DNA from: Filimonas effusa
GTDB lineage: Bacteria > Bacteroidota > Bacteroidia > Chitinophagales > Chitinophagaceae
Assembly (NCBI RefSeq): GCF_004118675.1
Contig: NZ_SDHZ01000002.1
Span: 248,001 to 312,000 of the forward strand
Length of the DNA stretch: 64,000 nt
Direction of reading: 5' to 3'
In this document: piece after piece, positions 43,301-51,939 of the stretch
How the letters are laid out: each line of letters opens with the position of its first letter
Position numbering within the stretch: position 1 is the first letter of the stretch
Notes under the pieces: model-generated
Databases searched by the model: none
The model's input: only the letters and a program-made list of their open reading frames with translations
What the model was told of the DNA's origin: nothing
Position numbers and translations under genes: made by a program

Positions 43301-46300
43301 GGAGGTGATACCAGCTGGCATGATGTCATAGGAACCTACATTCCTGGCACCTTGAGCATTTCCGGAATAAGTTACTGTACCGGTTAATGAGGAAGCGTTA
43401 TCTGTACCAACAAAGCCACTATAAGTAACACCTTTTCCGCCACTGTAACCATTACCGTCATATACCTTCACATCGCCCGCAGCCGTAATGGTAAGTGGTA
43501 CTTTTGTGATGGAAAGTGTACCGTTCTGGAATACGATGTCATAGTTTCCGGAAGTATAACCACCAGGAGTGATATTATAAGTTCCGGCAAATTTAGCTCC
43601 CTGTGAATTGCCGCTGTAAGTAAGCGTACCACCCAGGTTAGTTACAGTTTCTCCGTTTGCAAAGCCAGTAGCGGTAATGCCGTTGCCGCCACTATAGGTA
43701 TTACCATTATAAGCTCTTGAGAGATCTTTTGCTTCAATGGTAAGACGCGCTTTATTAATTACCAGGGAACCGTTACCATACGTAATAGTATAGTTAGCGC
43801 TGGTATAACCGGAAGGAGTGATCACATACGTGCCCACATTTTTAGCCCCCTGCGAATTACCAGTGTAAATTAAGACGCCGCCAAGACTAGCAGCATCGTC
43901 CCCGTTTATAAAACCGGTATAGGTTATCCCATTACCGTTAGAATAAGAAGTTCCATCATAATTTTTAGTTTCATCTTTAGCTTTCACGTTAAGAGAAACT
44001 TTATTAATGGTCAAAGCACCATCTATATAGATAAAGTTATAGTTGCCCGAAGTATATCCACGTGGAGTGATCAGATAAGAACCACCGTTTTTAGCACCTT
44101 GCGCAGTACCACCATAAGATAGCGTTCCACCAAGATTCGTTTCACTTTCACCCGAAATAAAGCCACTATAAGTTACACCATTACCGCCGCTATAAGCAAG
44201 ACGGTCATAGTCTTTACTATCAGCTTTTGCAGTTATTGTCAGATCTTTTTTGCCAACACTGAAAGAACCATTGGTATAGCTTACGGTGTAGTTGTCAATA
44301 GTAGAACCGCTTGCATTGCTGATCAAAATAGGATAAGTAGCAACCGCTGCATTGGCAGGCGTAGCATTACTTGTTATGGTAGTGGTAATGGTTTCGCCAA
44401 CAACCAGTCCGGTTTGTGTGAATTCGGAACCAGAGAAACTTCTGGCAGTACCATACGTTTTAGATTGATTACTTGCAGTAATGGCTAGTGCCCTTTTATT
44501 GATCGTTAATGTACCAGGACTAAAATAAATAGAGTAGTTAGATGAAGCCAAACCAGTAGGGTATATATTATAGTAACCCCAGTTTTTAGCCCCCTGGGCA
44601 TTACCAGTATAGCTTACGGTACCGGTGATATCCGAGTTGGTGATAGATTCACCGCCTACGAAACCGCTCAGATCGTAGCCATTGCCATCGCTAAAGCCAA
44701 CACCATCATAAGTTTTGGTAAGAGACCTGGCCGTAACAGTGAAACCTGCCGGATTCACAAAACCTACTGTTGCACTGGTAGTAGTAGAAGCCAGCACGTA
44801 GTTGTCTTTATCGGTTCCGCTTATCGCCAGTCCGGTTACAGTCACAATTTTGGCGCTGCCAACATTTTTGTTATCGTAAGTACCGGTAGCAGGGTTATTC
44901 AATAATACATTATCACCTGTTACAAGGCCTTCAAGACGATAGTTGTTGGCAAGTGGTTTGGCTGTAACAGTAGCGTCATATGTTTTAGTCACATAACCTT
45001 GTAATACGCCGGTTACAGTCTTCTTATTCACCTTAATATTTACAGAAGGTTTAACCGAAGAAGTATTGCTGGCTCCTGCGGTCAGGTTCAACGTACCGGT
45101 AATAGTATAATTACCTGCTTTGCCACTATAGGTGGCAGTATTCCAAGTAACCGGCGTACTTTCTATGGTATTGTTGTCATATACCGCGAACACTGAGGTG
45201 GGAAGATTCAATGCATCGCCATATGTAATTTCGATAGCGGTAACTTCACTTACAGCTACTACATTTTTACGAACCAGTACCGTTATTTTAGCCCTTTCCG
45301 ATTCGCATGAGCTGGCAGTCTGAGTGACCCAGTATTCCTGCACTCCCGGATTAGCTGTGCTAACTGGCGGGGCCGTAGCCGATCCGCTGCCACCGGTTGC
45401 AGCAGTATACCACAACAGAGAGCCTGAAGCTGAAACTGAATTTGAAAGAGGAGAAGGTGTAGCCCCTACATTATAAGTAACATCAGTTACAGTTGGCTTT
45501 ACAGGGCCATTTACTGTTAAAACAGATTCGTCTGAAGTTGTTTGTACTGTAGCATTGACAGATGAAGTAAGAATACAACGATATTTATACCCCGACATAG
45601 CCAGGGTTGCACCGGTAATAGACAACTGGTTAGAATTAACACCGTCGTACACTGCGCTATTCGCAAGATCCTGGTACCCTGATCCGATGTTCACCTGCCA
45701 CTGATAGCTGATCGATCCTTGTCCTATGGTAGCTGTTAAGCTTAAGCTTGTATTAGAGCTGGTACAAACAGATTTATTACCTGCCTGTTGCGAAATAACC
45801 GGGGCAGGCACAGGAACAATAGAAGTTACAGCAGAATAAACATAAAAATCCTGACCATTTACCGTTTGCTTATAATAAGAACGTATATAGTAGGTCTTGG
45901 AAATGCTACCTGCAGGCACACTGATATTTAAAGCCAGCGGTTCATTATTATAGTCTTTCAATACAGTGGATACTACGTTTTTAACTACTCCTGTTGTATT
46001 TACAGTAGGAGTAGCATTGTCGGTAGAGTAAATCCAGCCATATTCAGCAACACAGGTTTGCGTAAGCGTAGTATTTATATCAAGCTTATAACCCTGCTGC
46101 CCAACCGAAGCAGTTGCAGGATTAAAATTTGTAGGAGTATAATTTAACTCAAAGGGGTTTACATAAGTTCCACCTGTAGGCGTTTCAACGTCAGAAGAAG
46201 TAGAAGTTGATGCTTTATATTTACCGGGAGAAATGGGCTGGATAGGACATACCAAAGCCTCATACCAAACGCTGGAACGAGTGCCCCCATCTATAGCAAC

Positions 46301-46732
46301 AGACAAAGTATAATCTTTACCATAGTTCTTGTTAGCCTTCAGCCAATTAAGAACTTGTTGTTGGATACCAGCATTGTTTGCAAACGCATTTGCCGTCATT
46401 GATGTAGGTGCCGGAGAAAACACGATATAATCGGAAAACCTTGTAAACTCTCCATTACTCGTTGTTTGTCCCGGAGCATTGGTATAAGCCAACTGCCCTC
46501 CGTTTACATCGAAAACTCCATTTTGATTGTAGTCGAAGTAAAGCCCTGCCCCGGAACTGCTGGAGATAGAGCTAGCGCTGCTACCATTATGATAGTGAAA
46601 TACAATCGCAAACCAATGGCCGCATCCATCATTGGCAATCCATACACCACCAGAGTGCGCATATGACATCTTGAAGCAGAAACTCATCACAAAAACCATC
46701 AAAAGCGGCAGAAGCTTTTTTCTCAAATTCAT
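40391..46732 (-). CDS. Secreted MBG-repeat adhesin (2113 residues) with T9SS C-terminal domain
   Basis: A surface protein of 2113 residues. Signal peptide (LLPLLMVFVMSFCFKMSYA), an N-terminal domain with FDYNQNGVFDVNGG, Ig-like domains at about 305-490 (ISYQWQVNIGSGYQDL), a bacterial Ig-type unit, one YDG domain (VTKTYDATVTAKPLANNY), then 13 MBG modules of about 83 residues at about 660-1737, a cadherin-like domain at about 1740-1840 (VTVYENQAAGTKAGDLSSVS), and a gliding-motility C-terminal domain (KMLITPNGDGINDFFVLD, LQVFDRAGKTVYERR, NGTYFYVLTVN). The MBG units end KxxLTVTAK-like and repeat YDG-(I/R)-AY-(S/T)-GGNGV. Probable adhesin or carbohydrate-binding fibre, exported by T9SS and paired with the PorP gene at 39472. 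Confidence 0.93.
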   Translation of the reverse strand: MNLRKKLLPLLMVFVMSFCFKMSYAHSGGVWIANDGCGHWFAIVFHYHNGSSASSISSSSGAGLYFDYNQNGVFDVNGGQLAYTNAPGQTTSNGEFTRFSDYIVFSPAPTSMTANAFANNAGIQQQVLNWLKANKNYGKDYTLSVAIDGGTRSSVWYEALVCPIQPISPGKYKASTSTSSDVETPTGGTYVNPFELNYTPTNFNPATASVGQQGYKLDINTTLTQTCVAEYGWIYSTDNATPTVNTTGVVKNVVSTVLKDYNNEPLALNISVPAGSISKTYYIRSYYKQTVNGQDFYVYSAVTSIVPVPAPVISQQAGNKSVCTSSNTSLSLTATIGQGSISYQWQVNIGSGYQDLANSAVYDGVNSNQLSITGATLAMSGYKYRCILTSSVNATVQTTSDESVLTVNGPVKPTVTDVTYNVGATPSPLSNSVSASGSLLWYTAATGGSGSATAPPVSTANPGVQEYWVTQTASSCESERAKITVLVRKNVVAVSEVTAIEITYGDALNLPTSVFAVYDNNTIESTPVTWNTATYSGKAGNYTITGTLNLTAGASNTSSVKPSVNIKVNKKTVTGVLQGYVTKTYDATVTAKPLANNYRLEGLVTGDNVLLNNPATGTYDNKNVGSAKIVTVTGLAISGTDKDNYVLASTTTSATVGFVNPAGFTVTARSLTKTYDGVGFSDGNGYDLSGFVGGESITNSDITGTVSYTGNAQGAKNWGYYNIYPTGLASSNYSIYFSPGTLTINKRALAITASNQSKTYGTARSFSGSEFTQTGLVVGETITTTITSNATPANAAVATYPILISNASGSTIDNYTVSYTNGSFSVGKKDLTITAKADSKDYDRLAYSGGNGVTYSGFISGESETNLGGTLSYGGTAQGAKNGGSYLITPRGYTSGNYNFIYIDGALTINKVSLNVKAKDETKNYDGTSYSNGNGITYTGFINGDDAASLGGVLIYTGNSQGAKNVGTYVITPSGYTSANYTITYGNGSLVINKARLTIEAKDLSRAYNGNTYSGGNGITATGFANGETVTNLGGTLTYSGNSQGAKFAGTYNITPGGYTSGNYDIVFQNGTLSITKVPLTITAAGDVKVYDGNGYSGGKGVTYSGFVGTDNASSLTGTVTYSGNAQGARNVGSYDIMPAGITSSNAYDISFVKGTLVINKADLVVTAKDIVKSYDGIAYTGGGGVNFSGMASSDNAASLGGTLAYGGTARNAKNAGTYVITPSGYTSGNYNISYANGNLTINKTALEVRAKDASKTYDALAYSGGNGVEFVGLASGESAANLAGTLTFGGAAQGAKTPGTYVITPGGYTSGNYNISFTNGTLTIGKAILRVTAKADSKNYDGRAYTGGNGVTYSGFATGEMETVLGGSLSYSGDAQGAVNGGSYVIAPGGYASGNYDIQYSNGVLTVNKLPLTVTAHDDSKVYDGIAYTGGNAVSYSGFLEGEDENVLRGTLAYGGNAQGATNAGSYQIAPSGYVSDNYAFNYVSGNLAVTKAALTVTAKTDAKTYDGIAYAGGKGVLFSGFVNNENESVLGGILSYAGTSQGAKAVGEYDITPGGYISGNYEISFASDKLSINKATLLVTAKDATKEYDGIAYTGGNGVSYNGFVTGDDATVLGGTLSYSGTSQGAKNGGRYLITPGGYTSGNYNINYANGQLTVTKKELTVTAEDKSKYSGMPNPDFTVIYNGFAANDSKESLAVQPIASSVAATSSPAGTYSITVAGGASDNYFFTYVPAVLTVKPGATTSVSLAAVTVYENQAAGTKAGDLSSVSENPGATFTYSLVTGSGDTDNTLFAISGSQLRTTAALDYEQKNSFSVRVRSTTQFGVTFDKVFTLSIQDVNEAPQLNQPAAKTLCYTKDQQTVALSGINAGPEVAQTTTLSVQSDNAGLFEVLQVTGSGTTGNVRFIVKDGASGSANVTVTVQDNGGTANGGVDKTSKTFRVVVNPLPVFTIASEKGNSISLGVTTRLIINGASGSVNWSPATGLDYPLSFSPNARPMQSTTYTATVTSYEGCVSSQQIAIDVREDFQAIGQKMLITPNGDGINDFFVLDNLDAYPNNRLQVFDRAGKTVYERRNYDNSWNGTLNNKPLVNGTYFYVLTVNNQVIRKGTVTIVN
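41520..44755 (-). repeat. Thirteen-unit MBG tandem repeat array, 249 bp per unit
   Basis: Inside the 2113-residue adhesin, 13 modules follow head to tail. Eleven have nearly fixed lengths of 82 to 84 residues (249 bp typical) and strong identity, e.g. GGNGVTYSGF and GGTLSYSG-x-(S/A)-QGAK. The second and the last are divergent. DNA strings such as TATAACCACCAGGAGTGAT recur once per unit, so the array can recombine. Confidence 0.9.
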
Positions 46733-47072
46733 GCAAACAGGGTTAAATCGAACAATAAACTATCAGCAGTACAAGACCGTTCAGATAAACACACATATTT
46801 ATCTGCCATACATCAATAGCTGGTGAGAATTGTGGGTTAAGTAAACCCTCGAAACAAAATGATATCTGTGGCTAAATTAGAAGATACAGGATATTGTCAG
46901 TTTTGCCTTGGCTCTCATTCATACTGGGGTATTGGAATAGTTAAATAAGCTCTAAATTTTGGGAACATTGTTAATTGGATGTAAAAATAGAGTCCCCTTG
47001 TTTAAGTATTTTATTTCCTCTGCAATAAAAAGTCCGAAGTTTTGAAGTTGGGACTACAATAGACCCCAGGGT
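46733..47072. other. Intergenic region upstream of the MBG adhesin
   Basis: 340 bp without a gene. It must hold the promoter of the MBG adhesin operon (minus). I see a small hairpin GGGTT/AACCC at 46834-46848 and, on the minus strand, a TAGCCA within CTAATTTAGCCACAG at 137 bp before the start, where the two other T9SS-linked promoters carry TATAAATAGCCATT. The match is weak. At 47060-47075 the dyad TAGACCC/GGGTCTA overlaps the stop of the CRP-AraC gene. Confidence 0.45.
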
Positions 47073-48044
47073 CTAATTGGCATGTAAATGCTCCGCATAA
47101 GCTGCAGGCGTAACCCCTTCCAGTTTTTTGAAAGCCGCAAAGAACGTGCTTCGTGAGGCAAACCCCGCTTCCAGCCCTAAAGCTTCAACCTTGTTCTGCT
47201 TCCATTCCCTACCCTGCCTGAGTTGCTGCTTTACGTAATTTACCCTGTAGCCGTTGATAAAATCAGTAAAACGTTTCTTATAGTGTTCATTCAACACATA
47301 CGACAACAAATGTGCAGGCATAGACATACTTCCGGCTAATTGGGTGATGGAAAGGCTCTTAATTTTAAATAGCTGCTCTGCAGTAATTGACTGTTCAATA
47401 AAATTCACAAGAATGCGCGTATCCTGGTCATTCCCCGTTTTCTTCCGGGTTTCCCGTATACGCATGAGCGTTTCAGTGGTCATTCCAAGAAAAGAAGCGA
47501 TACAAGGTATGGGAATGATATCTATCTGGCCAGGCCTGTTTTCTATAAAGTAGTCGTATTTCTCTCTGGCAGAACCGATGCGGATAATATAAGAACGTTC
47601 CTGCGCTTCCTGGTAATATGCCTCCAGTATCTTACGCATGATTATATTCATTTCAGGAAAACGCTCGTACCATTGCTGTAGTACATCTACAGGTACCCCT
47701 ACCAGTGTACAATTATCAATGGCCTGCATCGATTCCTTTGAAACTTTTCCATACATCCCCGAAATGGAGGTCACAAAATCACCTTCAACCGAAATCCAGG
47801 TGGTAAGTTCACGGTTACGTTTGGTAGAAAAGCCGCGTATAATTCCTTTGACAACAAAGTAAACGCTGTCGCAGATCATGCCTTCTTTGACCAGGAAAGC
47901 ATTCTTTTTCAGCTGCTGAAGAAAAGCGTGCTTGTACATATCATCCTTAAAAGCAGCAGAAACCGGATGCAGTGCATTAAACTGCGCAATTACCCTTTCA
48001 ACAATGAAAGGATCAGCAATCGTTGTAGACTTAGACAATGTCAT
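47073..48044 (-). CDS. CRP-like sensor fused to an AraC-type HTH domain
   Basis: A regulator of about 323 residues. The N-terminal half is a cyclic-nucleotide-binding-like barrel: KKNAFLVKEGMICDSVYFVV, then FVTSISGMYGKVSKESMQAI, a dimer helix (FPEMNIIMRKILEAYYQEAQ), and the CRP-type HTH IIPIPCIASFLGMTTETLMR. The C-terminal 100 residues form an AraC-type double HTH: SITQLAGSMSMPAHLLSYVL, then FTDFINGYRVNYVKQQLRQG and GLEAGFASRSTFFAAFKKLE. Two DNA-binding modules in one chain are unusual. The start at 48044 (ATG) is preferred to an in-frame TTG at 48062. It diverges from the NtrC-type gene. The effector is unknown; the barrel lacks an obvious cAMP phosphate-binding motif. Confidence 0.85.
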   Translation of the reverse strand: MTLSKSTTIADPFIVERVIAQFNALHPVSAAFKDDMYKHAFLQQLKKNAFLVKEGMICDSVYFVVKGIIRGFSTKRNRELTTWISVEGDFVTSISGMYGKVSKESMQAIDNCTLVGVPVDVLQQWYERFPEMNIIMRKILEAYYQEAQERSYIIRIGSAREKYDYFIENRPGQIDIIPIPCIASFLGMTTETLMRIRETRKKTGNDQDTRILVNFIEQSITAEQLFKIKSLSITQLAGSMSMPAHLLSYVLNEHYKKRFTDFINGYRVNYVKQQLRQGREWKQNKVEALGLEAGFASRSTFFAAFKKLEGVTPAAYAEHLHAN

Positions 48045-48162
48045 ACCAGAACCAAATTGCAAAGATAAGGCCCATCTATAGTAGAGAAGTGCTTATATAT
48101 GGTTCTTGTTTATGATTCAAGGGAATTTTAATTTTGCCTGGTAGCCGCCTAAATAATCTCAA

Positions 48163-49503
48163 TTGAAAAATGTATTGATCATAGATGATGAGGAAAAGCT
48201 CCGGAACCTGCTGTCACGCATTCTTCGCTCAGAGGGATTCGAAGTACAGGAAGCAGGTGATGGGAAATCAGCGTTGAAGAAAGTAGCTCAAAGCCATTTT
48301 GACGCTATCCTTTGCGATGTTAAACTGCCCGATACCAGCGGCGTAGCTTTGGTTCAACAGCTAAAACAAGCATCGCCTGTTACAGAGATCATATTACTCA
48401 CGGCTTACGGAAATATTGCCGATGGAGTACAGGCTATAAAAAACGGGGCATTTGACTATATCACCAAAGGAGATGACAATGAGAAAATTCTTCCCCTGTT
48501 ACACCGGGCCATTGAAAAATCACAACTGCAAAAACGCGTTCAGGAATTGGAAAAACGCGTTGGCAATAAATTCTCCTTCGACGCCGTCATAGGTAAATCC
48601 AAAGCCATAAAAGAGGCTATAGCCCTGGCAGAAAAGGTGACTCCGCTTGATACCGCAGTTTTGCTTACAGGAGAAACAGGTACCGGAAAGGAAGTATTTG
48701 CCCAGGCCATTCACCAGGCAAGCCCCCGTTCCGGCAAAAGCTTCGTAGCACTGAACTGTAGCACCTTCAGCAAAGAAATACTCGAAAGCGAGCTCTTTGG
48801 CCATAAACAGGGGGCTTTTACAGGAGCCCTGAAAGATCAGAAAGGATTAATAGAGGAGGCCTCCGGAGGTACACTGTTCCTCGATGAAATTGGCGAAATG
48901 CCGTTGGAATTGCAGGCCAAACTGCTGCGGGTACTGGAAAATAATGAGTTTATAAGGCTCGGAGATACCAAACCTACCAAAGCTAATTTCAGACTTATTG
49001 CCGCCACAAACAGAGACCTGAAAAAAGAAAGCGAAGCACAACGCTTTCGCCCGGATCTGTATTTCAGGCTTAATATTTTTGAAATACACCTGCCGCCATT
49101 GCGGGAAAGAGTTAAGGATATCCCCGCCCTTGCAACATTCTTTGCCGACCTTTTCGCAGGCAAAACCAATAAAAAAACTTTCCAGCTTACCGGAGAATTC
49201 CTTGAAAAATTACAGGCATATCCCTGGCCGGGGAATATCAGGGAGCTCAAAAACAGCATTGAGCGCGCAGTAATACTTGCCAGCGGCACGGAACTCACTG
49301 GCGAACTGCTTCCGGCCGACATGCAAACACCTGTTCTTCATACGAATGGTTTATCGGCCTTCAACCTCGCAAGTATAGAAAAACTGCATATTCAACGCGT
49401 ACTCAACCACACCAGGAATAATAAGGCCGAAGCAGCCCGTCTTCTGAATATTGGATTGGCCACGCTGTACAGGAAAATTGAGGAATACGGCATCAGTCAG
49501 TAA
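48163..49503 (+). CDS. Sigma-54-dependent NtrC-type response regulator
   Basis: A 446-residue activator of sigma-54 promoters. Receiver at 1-120 (LIIDDEEKLRNLLSRILRSE, phospho-Asp in ILCDVKLPDTSG), AAA+ core at about 145-380 with Walker A GETGTGKE, the sigma-54-contacting GAFTGA in KQGAFTGALKDQ, Walker B TLFLDEIGEMP and the arginine finger region RFRPDLYFRLN, then a Fis-type HTH (HTRNNKAEAARLLNIGLATL). The gene starts with TTG at 48163, required to keep the receiver's first strand. No histidine kinase lies next to it, so it is an orphan here. A CBS protein follows 77 bp downstream. Confidence 0.95.
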   Translation: MKNVLIIDDEEKLRNLLSRILRSEGFEVQEAGDGKSALKKVAQSHFDAILCDVKLPDTSGVALVQQLKQASPVTEIILLTAYGNIADGVQAIKNGAFDYITKGDDNEKILPLLHRAIEKSQLQKRVQELEKRVGNKFSFDAVIGKSKAIKEAIALAEKVTPLDTAVLLTGETGTGKEVFAQAIHQASPRSGKSFVALNCSTFSKEILESELFGHKQGAFTGALKDQKGLIEEASGGTLFLDEIGEMPLELQAKLLRVLENNEFIRLGDTKPTKANFRLIAATNRDLKKESEAQRFRPDLYFRLNIFEIHLPPLRERVKDIPALATFFADLFAGKTNKKTFQLTGEFLEKLQAYPWPGNIRELKNSIERAVILASGTELTGELLPADMQTPVLHTNGLSAFNLASIEKLHIQRVLNHTRNNKAEAARLLNIGLATLYRKIEEYGISQ

Positions 49504-49580
49504 ACCCGTATTTATCCGAAAATTTTAAGCCGTCGAGACGGGAAATAGCCGTAACTTATAGCTGAGAAATCACTTGTCAT

Positions 49581-50015
49581 ATGAAAAAAGTAATGCACAT
49601 TTTCAGCCGGAAAGGTCGGCATACTGTTAGCGTAAGTCCCGATACAACCGTTTTGGAAGCACTCCGGCTCATGTCCGATAAAAACACCGGCTCCGTAGTT
49701 ATAATGGATAACGGTGAATACCTGGGCCTCGTTACAGAACGCGACTACTCCCGCAAAGTAGTATTAATGGGTAAATCGTCAAATGAAACGCGTGTTGCTT
49801 CTATCATGACCACCAATCTGCCCACCGTAACCGAGGATACCAGTGTTGAAGAATGTATGCAGCTCATGAGTAACCGCAACGCCCGCTATCTTCCCGTATT
49901 TAATGGAAATAACTACGTGGGCATCATTTCAATACATGACGTGGTAAGAGAGACCATTTCGGCACAGCAGGAAACTATTGATCATTTGCATAGTTTTATA
50001 TATTCAAACGGATAA
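49581..50015 (+). CDS. Two-CBS-domain protein
   Basis: A 144-residue cytoplasmic protein made of a CBS pair: first unit VSPDTTVLEALRLMSDKNTG with VTERDYSRKV, second LPTVTEDTSVEECMQLMSNR with GIISIHDVVRETIS. CBS pairs bind adenosyl nucleotides and act as energy sensors. The stand-alone form is common in proteobacteria and Bacteroidota. It follows the NtrC-type regulator on the same strand, 77 bp apart, possibly in one transcript. Target unknown. Confidence 0.93.
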   Translation: MKKVMHIFSRKGRHTVSVSPDTTVLEALRLMSDKNTGSVVIMDNGEYLGLVTERDYSRKVVLMGKSSNETRVASIMTTNLPTVTEDTSVEECMQLMSNRNARYLPVFNGNNYVGIISIHDVVRETISAQQETIDHLHSFIYSNG

Positions 50016-50375
50016 TAATTTTTACCCCCCTTTTTTACAAAATACGAGGGATTTTCACTTTAATTCAGTTACTTTCGTTGGGATAGAAAAAAAGAAGGCC
50101 CACTGTAGAAACAGACGGCCTCTAACGATTGCTTGCCATATGAAAATCTTAGAAAAATCTTTTTTTGTATCGCAGCTCTTATCTTTGCTGCTCTGTTATA
50201 CGACCTCTTCGATTGCTATTTTCACGATTGCTTGTCGTATGATTTAATATTCTTTGATAAAGGTATTACGCAGCACAGCGCAAAACAAGACAACTTATGG
50301 GGTATTTTATTACGTCAAAAAGGGTCACAAAAATGCAGGACCCTTTGTGGAATTGAGTTATAGGAGATTTTACAT
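50016..50375. other. Gene-poor region with hairpins and a short direct repeat
   Basis: 360 bp with no convincing gene. A hairpin at 50096-50121 (AGGCC/GGCCT with inner CTGT/ACAG) is followed by a T run only on the minus strand. An imperfect 17-base direct repeat, GATTGCTTGCCATATGA and GATTGCTTGTCGTATGA, lies at about 50127 and 50224. A second hairpin, AAAGGGTC (50319-50326) with GACCCTTT (50339-50346), lies 29 bp before the next gene. Two short hydrophobic open frames overlap here in different frames; neither is supported. Confidence 0.4.
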
Positions 50376-51932
50376 ATGACATCCAACCGGTTTACAGATG
50401 CTTTATTCCAACTGGTCAGATCTCTGGAGAAGTCTGAAAAAAGGCATTTTAAGCTCTATATAAAAAGAAGTTCAGGAAAAGAAGACCTTAAGATTATTCA
50501 ACTGTTTGACGTCCTCGATAAATTGTCGGAATACGACGAAAAGCTGTTGCTGAAAAGGTTGCCTTCTATTCAAAAACCGCAACTCGCCAACCTCAAAACC
50601 CACCTCTATAAAGAATTACTGGCCAGTCTGCGCTTGCTGAAAAGCGCAGAAAACATTGACCTTCAATTAAGCGAACATCTCGATAACGCCCGCATCCTTT
50701 ATAACAAAGGACTGAAGCACCAGGGATTAAAAATCCTGGAAAAGGCCAAAGAAATAGCCAAGCTTAATCACAAATACAACTTTCTCGCTCAGGTTATTTC
50801 GCTGGAGAAAAAAATAGAAACACTCCATATTACCCGCAGCTCCTCGGAAAAGGCTGAAGCACTGGCTCATGAATCACTGGTTATCAGCGGACACATAGAC
50901 AGGGTAGTAAAGCTTTCCAACCTGGCACTTCTGCTTTATCGCTGGTTCATAAAAAATGGACACGCACGTAACGAACACGACGAAACAGATATACGGCAGT
51001 TCTTTAAGGAAAACCTTCCTTCCGATGTAGCCGCTATAGACGATTTCTACGAGTTGTTATACCTCTACCAGAGCTATTGCTGGTATGCCTTTATACGCCA
51101 GGACTTCCTGATGTATTATCGCTATAGCCGCAAGTGGATCGACCTTTTCCGCGCACAGCCCGAAATGAGTACGGTTGAACCCGGTCACTATGTAAAAGGC
51201 ATGCACAATCTGCTGAATGCTCACTACGACCTGCGTAATTTCAGGGAGTTCCAGCAAACACTCGCCGAGTTCGAAGCATATGCCGAAACTCCGGCAGCCA
51301 ATACACACGATAACTTCAGGATCCATACTTTCATTTATATCAATGGCGCACGCGTGAACTGGCACCTGATGACCGGCACTTTCAAAGAAGGGCTGAAAAA
51401 AGTGCCCGAAATGGAAGAAAAAATGAATGAATATGCCCTTTATATAGACTCACACCGGTTATTGGTCTTCAACTATAAAGTGGCATCGATGTATTTTGGA
51501 GCCGGCGACTATGATAAGGCGATCGATTACCTGCAACGTATTATGAACGGCACAGTGGCCGACCTGCGTATTGACCTTCAATGTTATGCGCGCCTCATGC
51601 ACCTGATGTCCCATTACGAGCTGGGCAACTACGATATTATGGAATCATTGACCAAATCAGTCTTCCGCTACATGGCCAAGATGGAAAACCTGACAGTCAT
51701 TGAAGAGGAAATATTCCGCTTCCTGCGACGCTCAGGCAATATGTCGGCCAGGGAACTACAGCCCGAACTGGAAAAGCTGCTCACGGCCTTGAAGCAATTT
51801 GAAAAAAGCCGCTTCGAAACAAGGGCATTCGCCTACCTGGACGTTATTTCCTGGATAGAAAGCAAGGTATACCGGAAGCCTATGAGCCAGGTGATCTTCG
51901 ATAAATATCAGCAAAGTAAACGAAGCGCTTAG
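50376..51932 (+). CDS. Unknown alpha-helical (TPR-like) protein
   Basis: A 518-residue cytoplasmic protein without signal peptide. It is almost entirely helical, with pairs of helices such as NARILYNKGLKHQGLKILEK and VASMYFGAGDYDKAIDYLQR that look like TPR units, and a basic N-terminus (FTDALFQLVRSLEKSEKRHF). Similar long helical proteins of unknown function are common in Chitinophagaceae and other Bacteroidota. No enzymatic motif is visible. It is followed 7 bp later by the small exported protein at 51940, so the two are probably co-transcribed. Confidence 0.8.
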   Translation: MTSNRFTDALFQLVRSLEKSEKRHFKLYIKRSSGKEDLKIIQLFDVLDKLSEYDEKLLLKRLPSIQKPQLANLKTHLYKELLASLRLLKSAENIDLQLSEHLDNARILYNKGLKHQGLKILEKAKEIAKLNHKYNFLAQVISLEKKIETLHITRSSSEKAEALAHESLVISGHIDRVVKLSNLALLLYRWFIKNGHARNEHDETDIRQFFKENLPSDVAAIDDFYELLYLYQSYCWYAFIRQDFLMYYRYSRKWIDLFRAQPEMSTVEPGHYVKGMHNLLNAHYDLRNFREFQQTLAEFEAYAETPAANTHDNFRIHTFIYINGARVNWHLMTGTFKEGLKKVPEMEEKMNEYALYIDSHRLLVFNYKVASMYFGAGDYDKAIDYLQRIMNGTVADLRIDLQCYARLMHLMSHYELGNYDIMESLTKSVFRYMAKMENLTVIEEEIFRFLRRSGNMSARELQPELEKLLTALKQFEKSRFETRAFAYLDVISWIESKVYRKPMSQVIFDKYQQSKRSA

Positions 51933-51939
51933 TGAACGC

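Noticed and set aside
46861-46885. Third copy of the shared upstream element before the MBG adhesin
   Set aside because: TAGCCA lies at a similar distance from the start codon, but the rest of the element does not match and no TAnCTTTA box follows at the fixed spacing.
48837-49322. 161-residue minus-strand open frame
   Set aside because: It is antisense to the AAA+ core of the NtrC-type regulator, a common artefact of codon use.
50133-50363. Small hydrophobic open frame (76 residues, TTG start)
   Set aside because: It overlaps another hydrophobic short frame, ends beyond the hairpin in front of the next gene and has no start signal; too weak to call.
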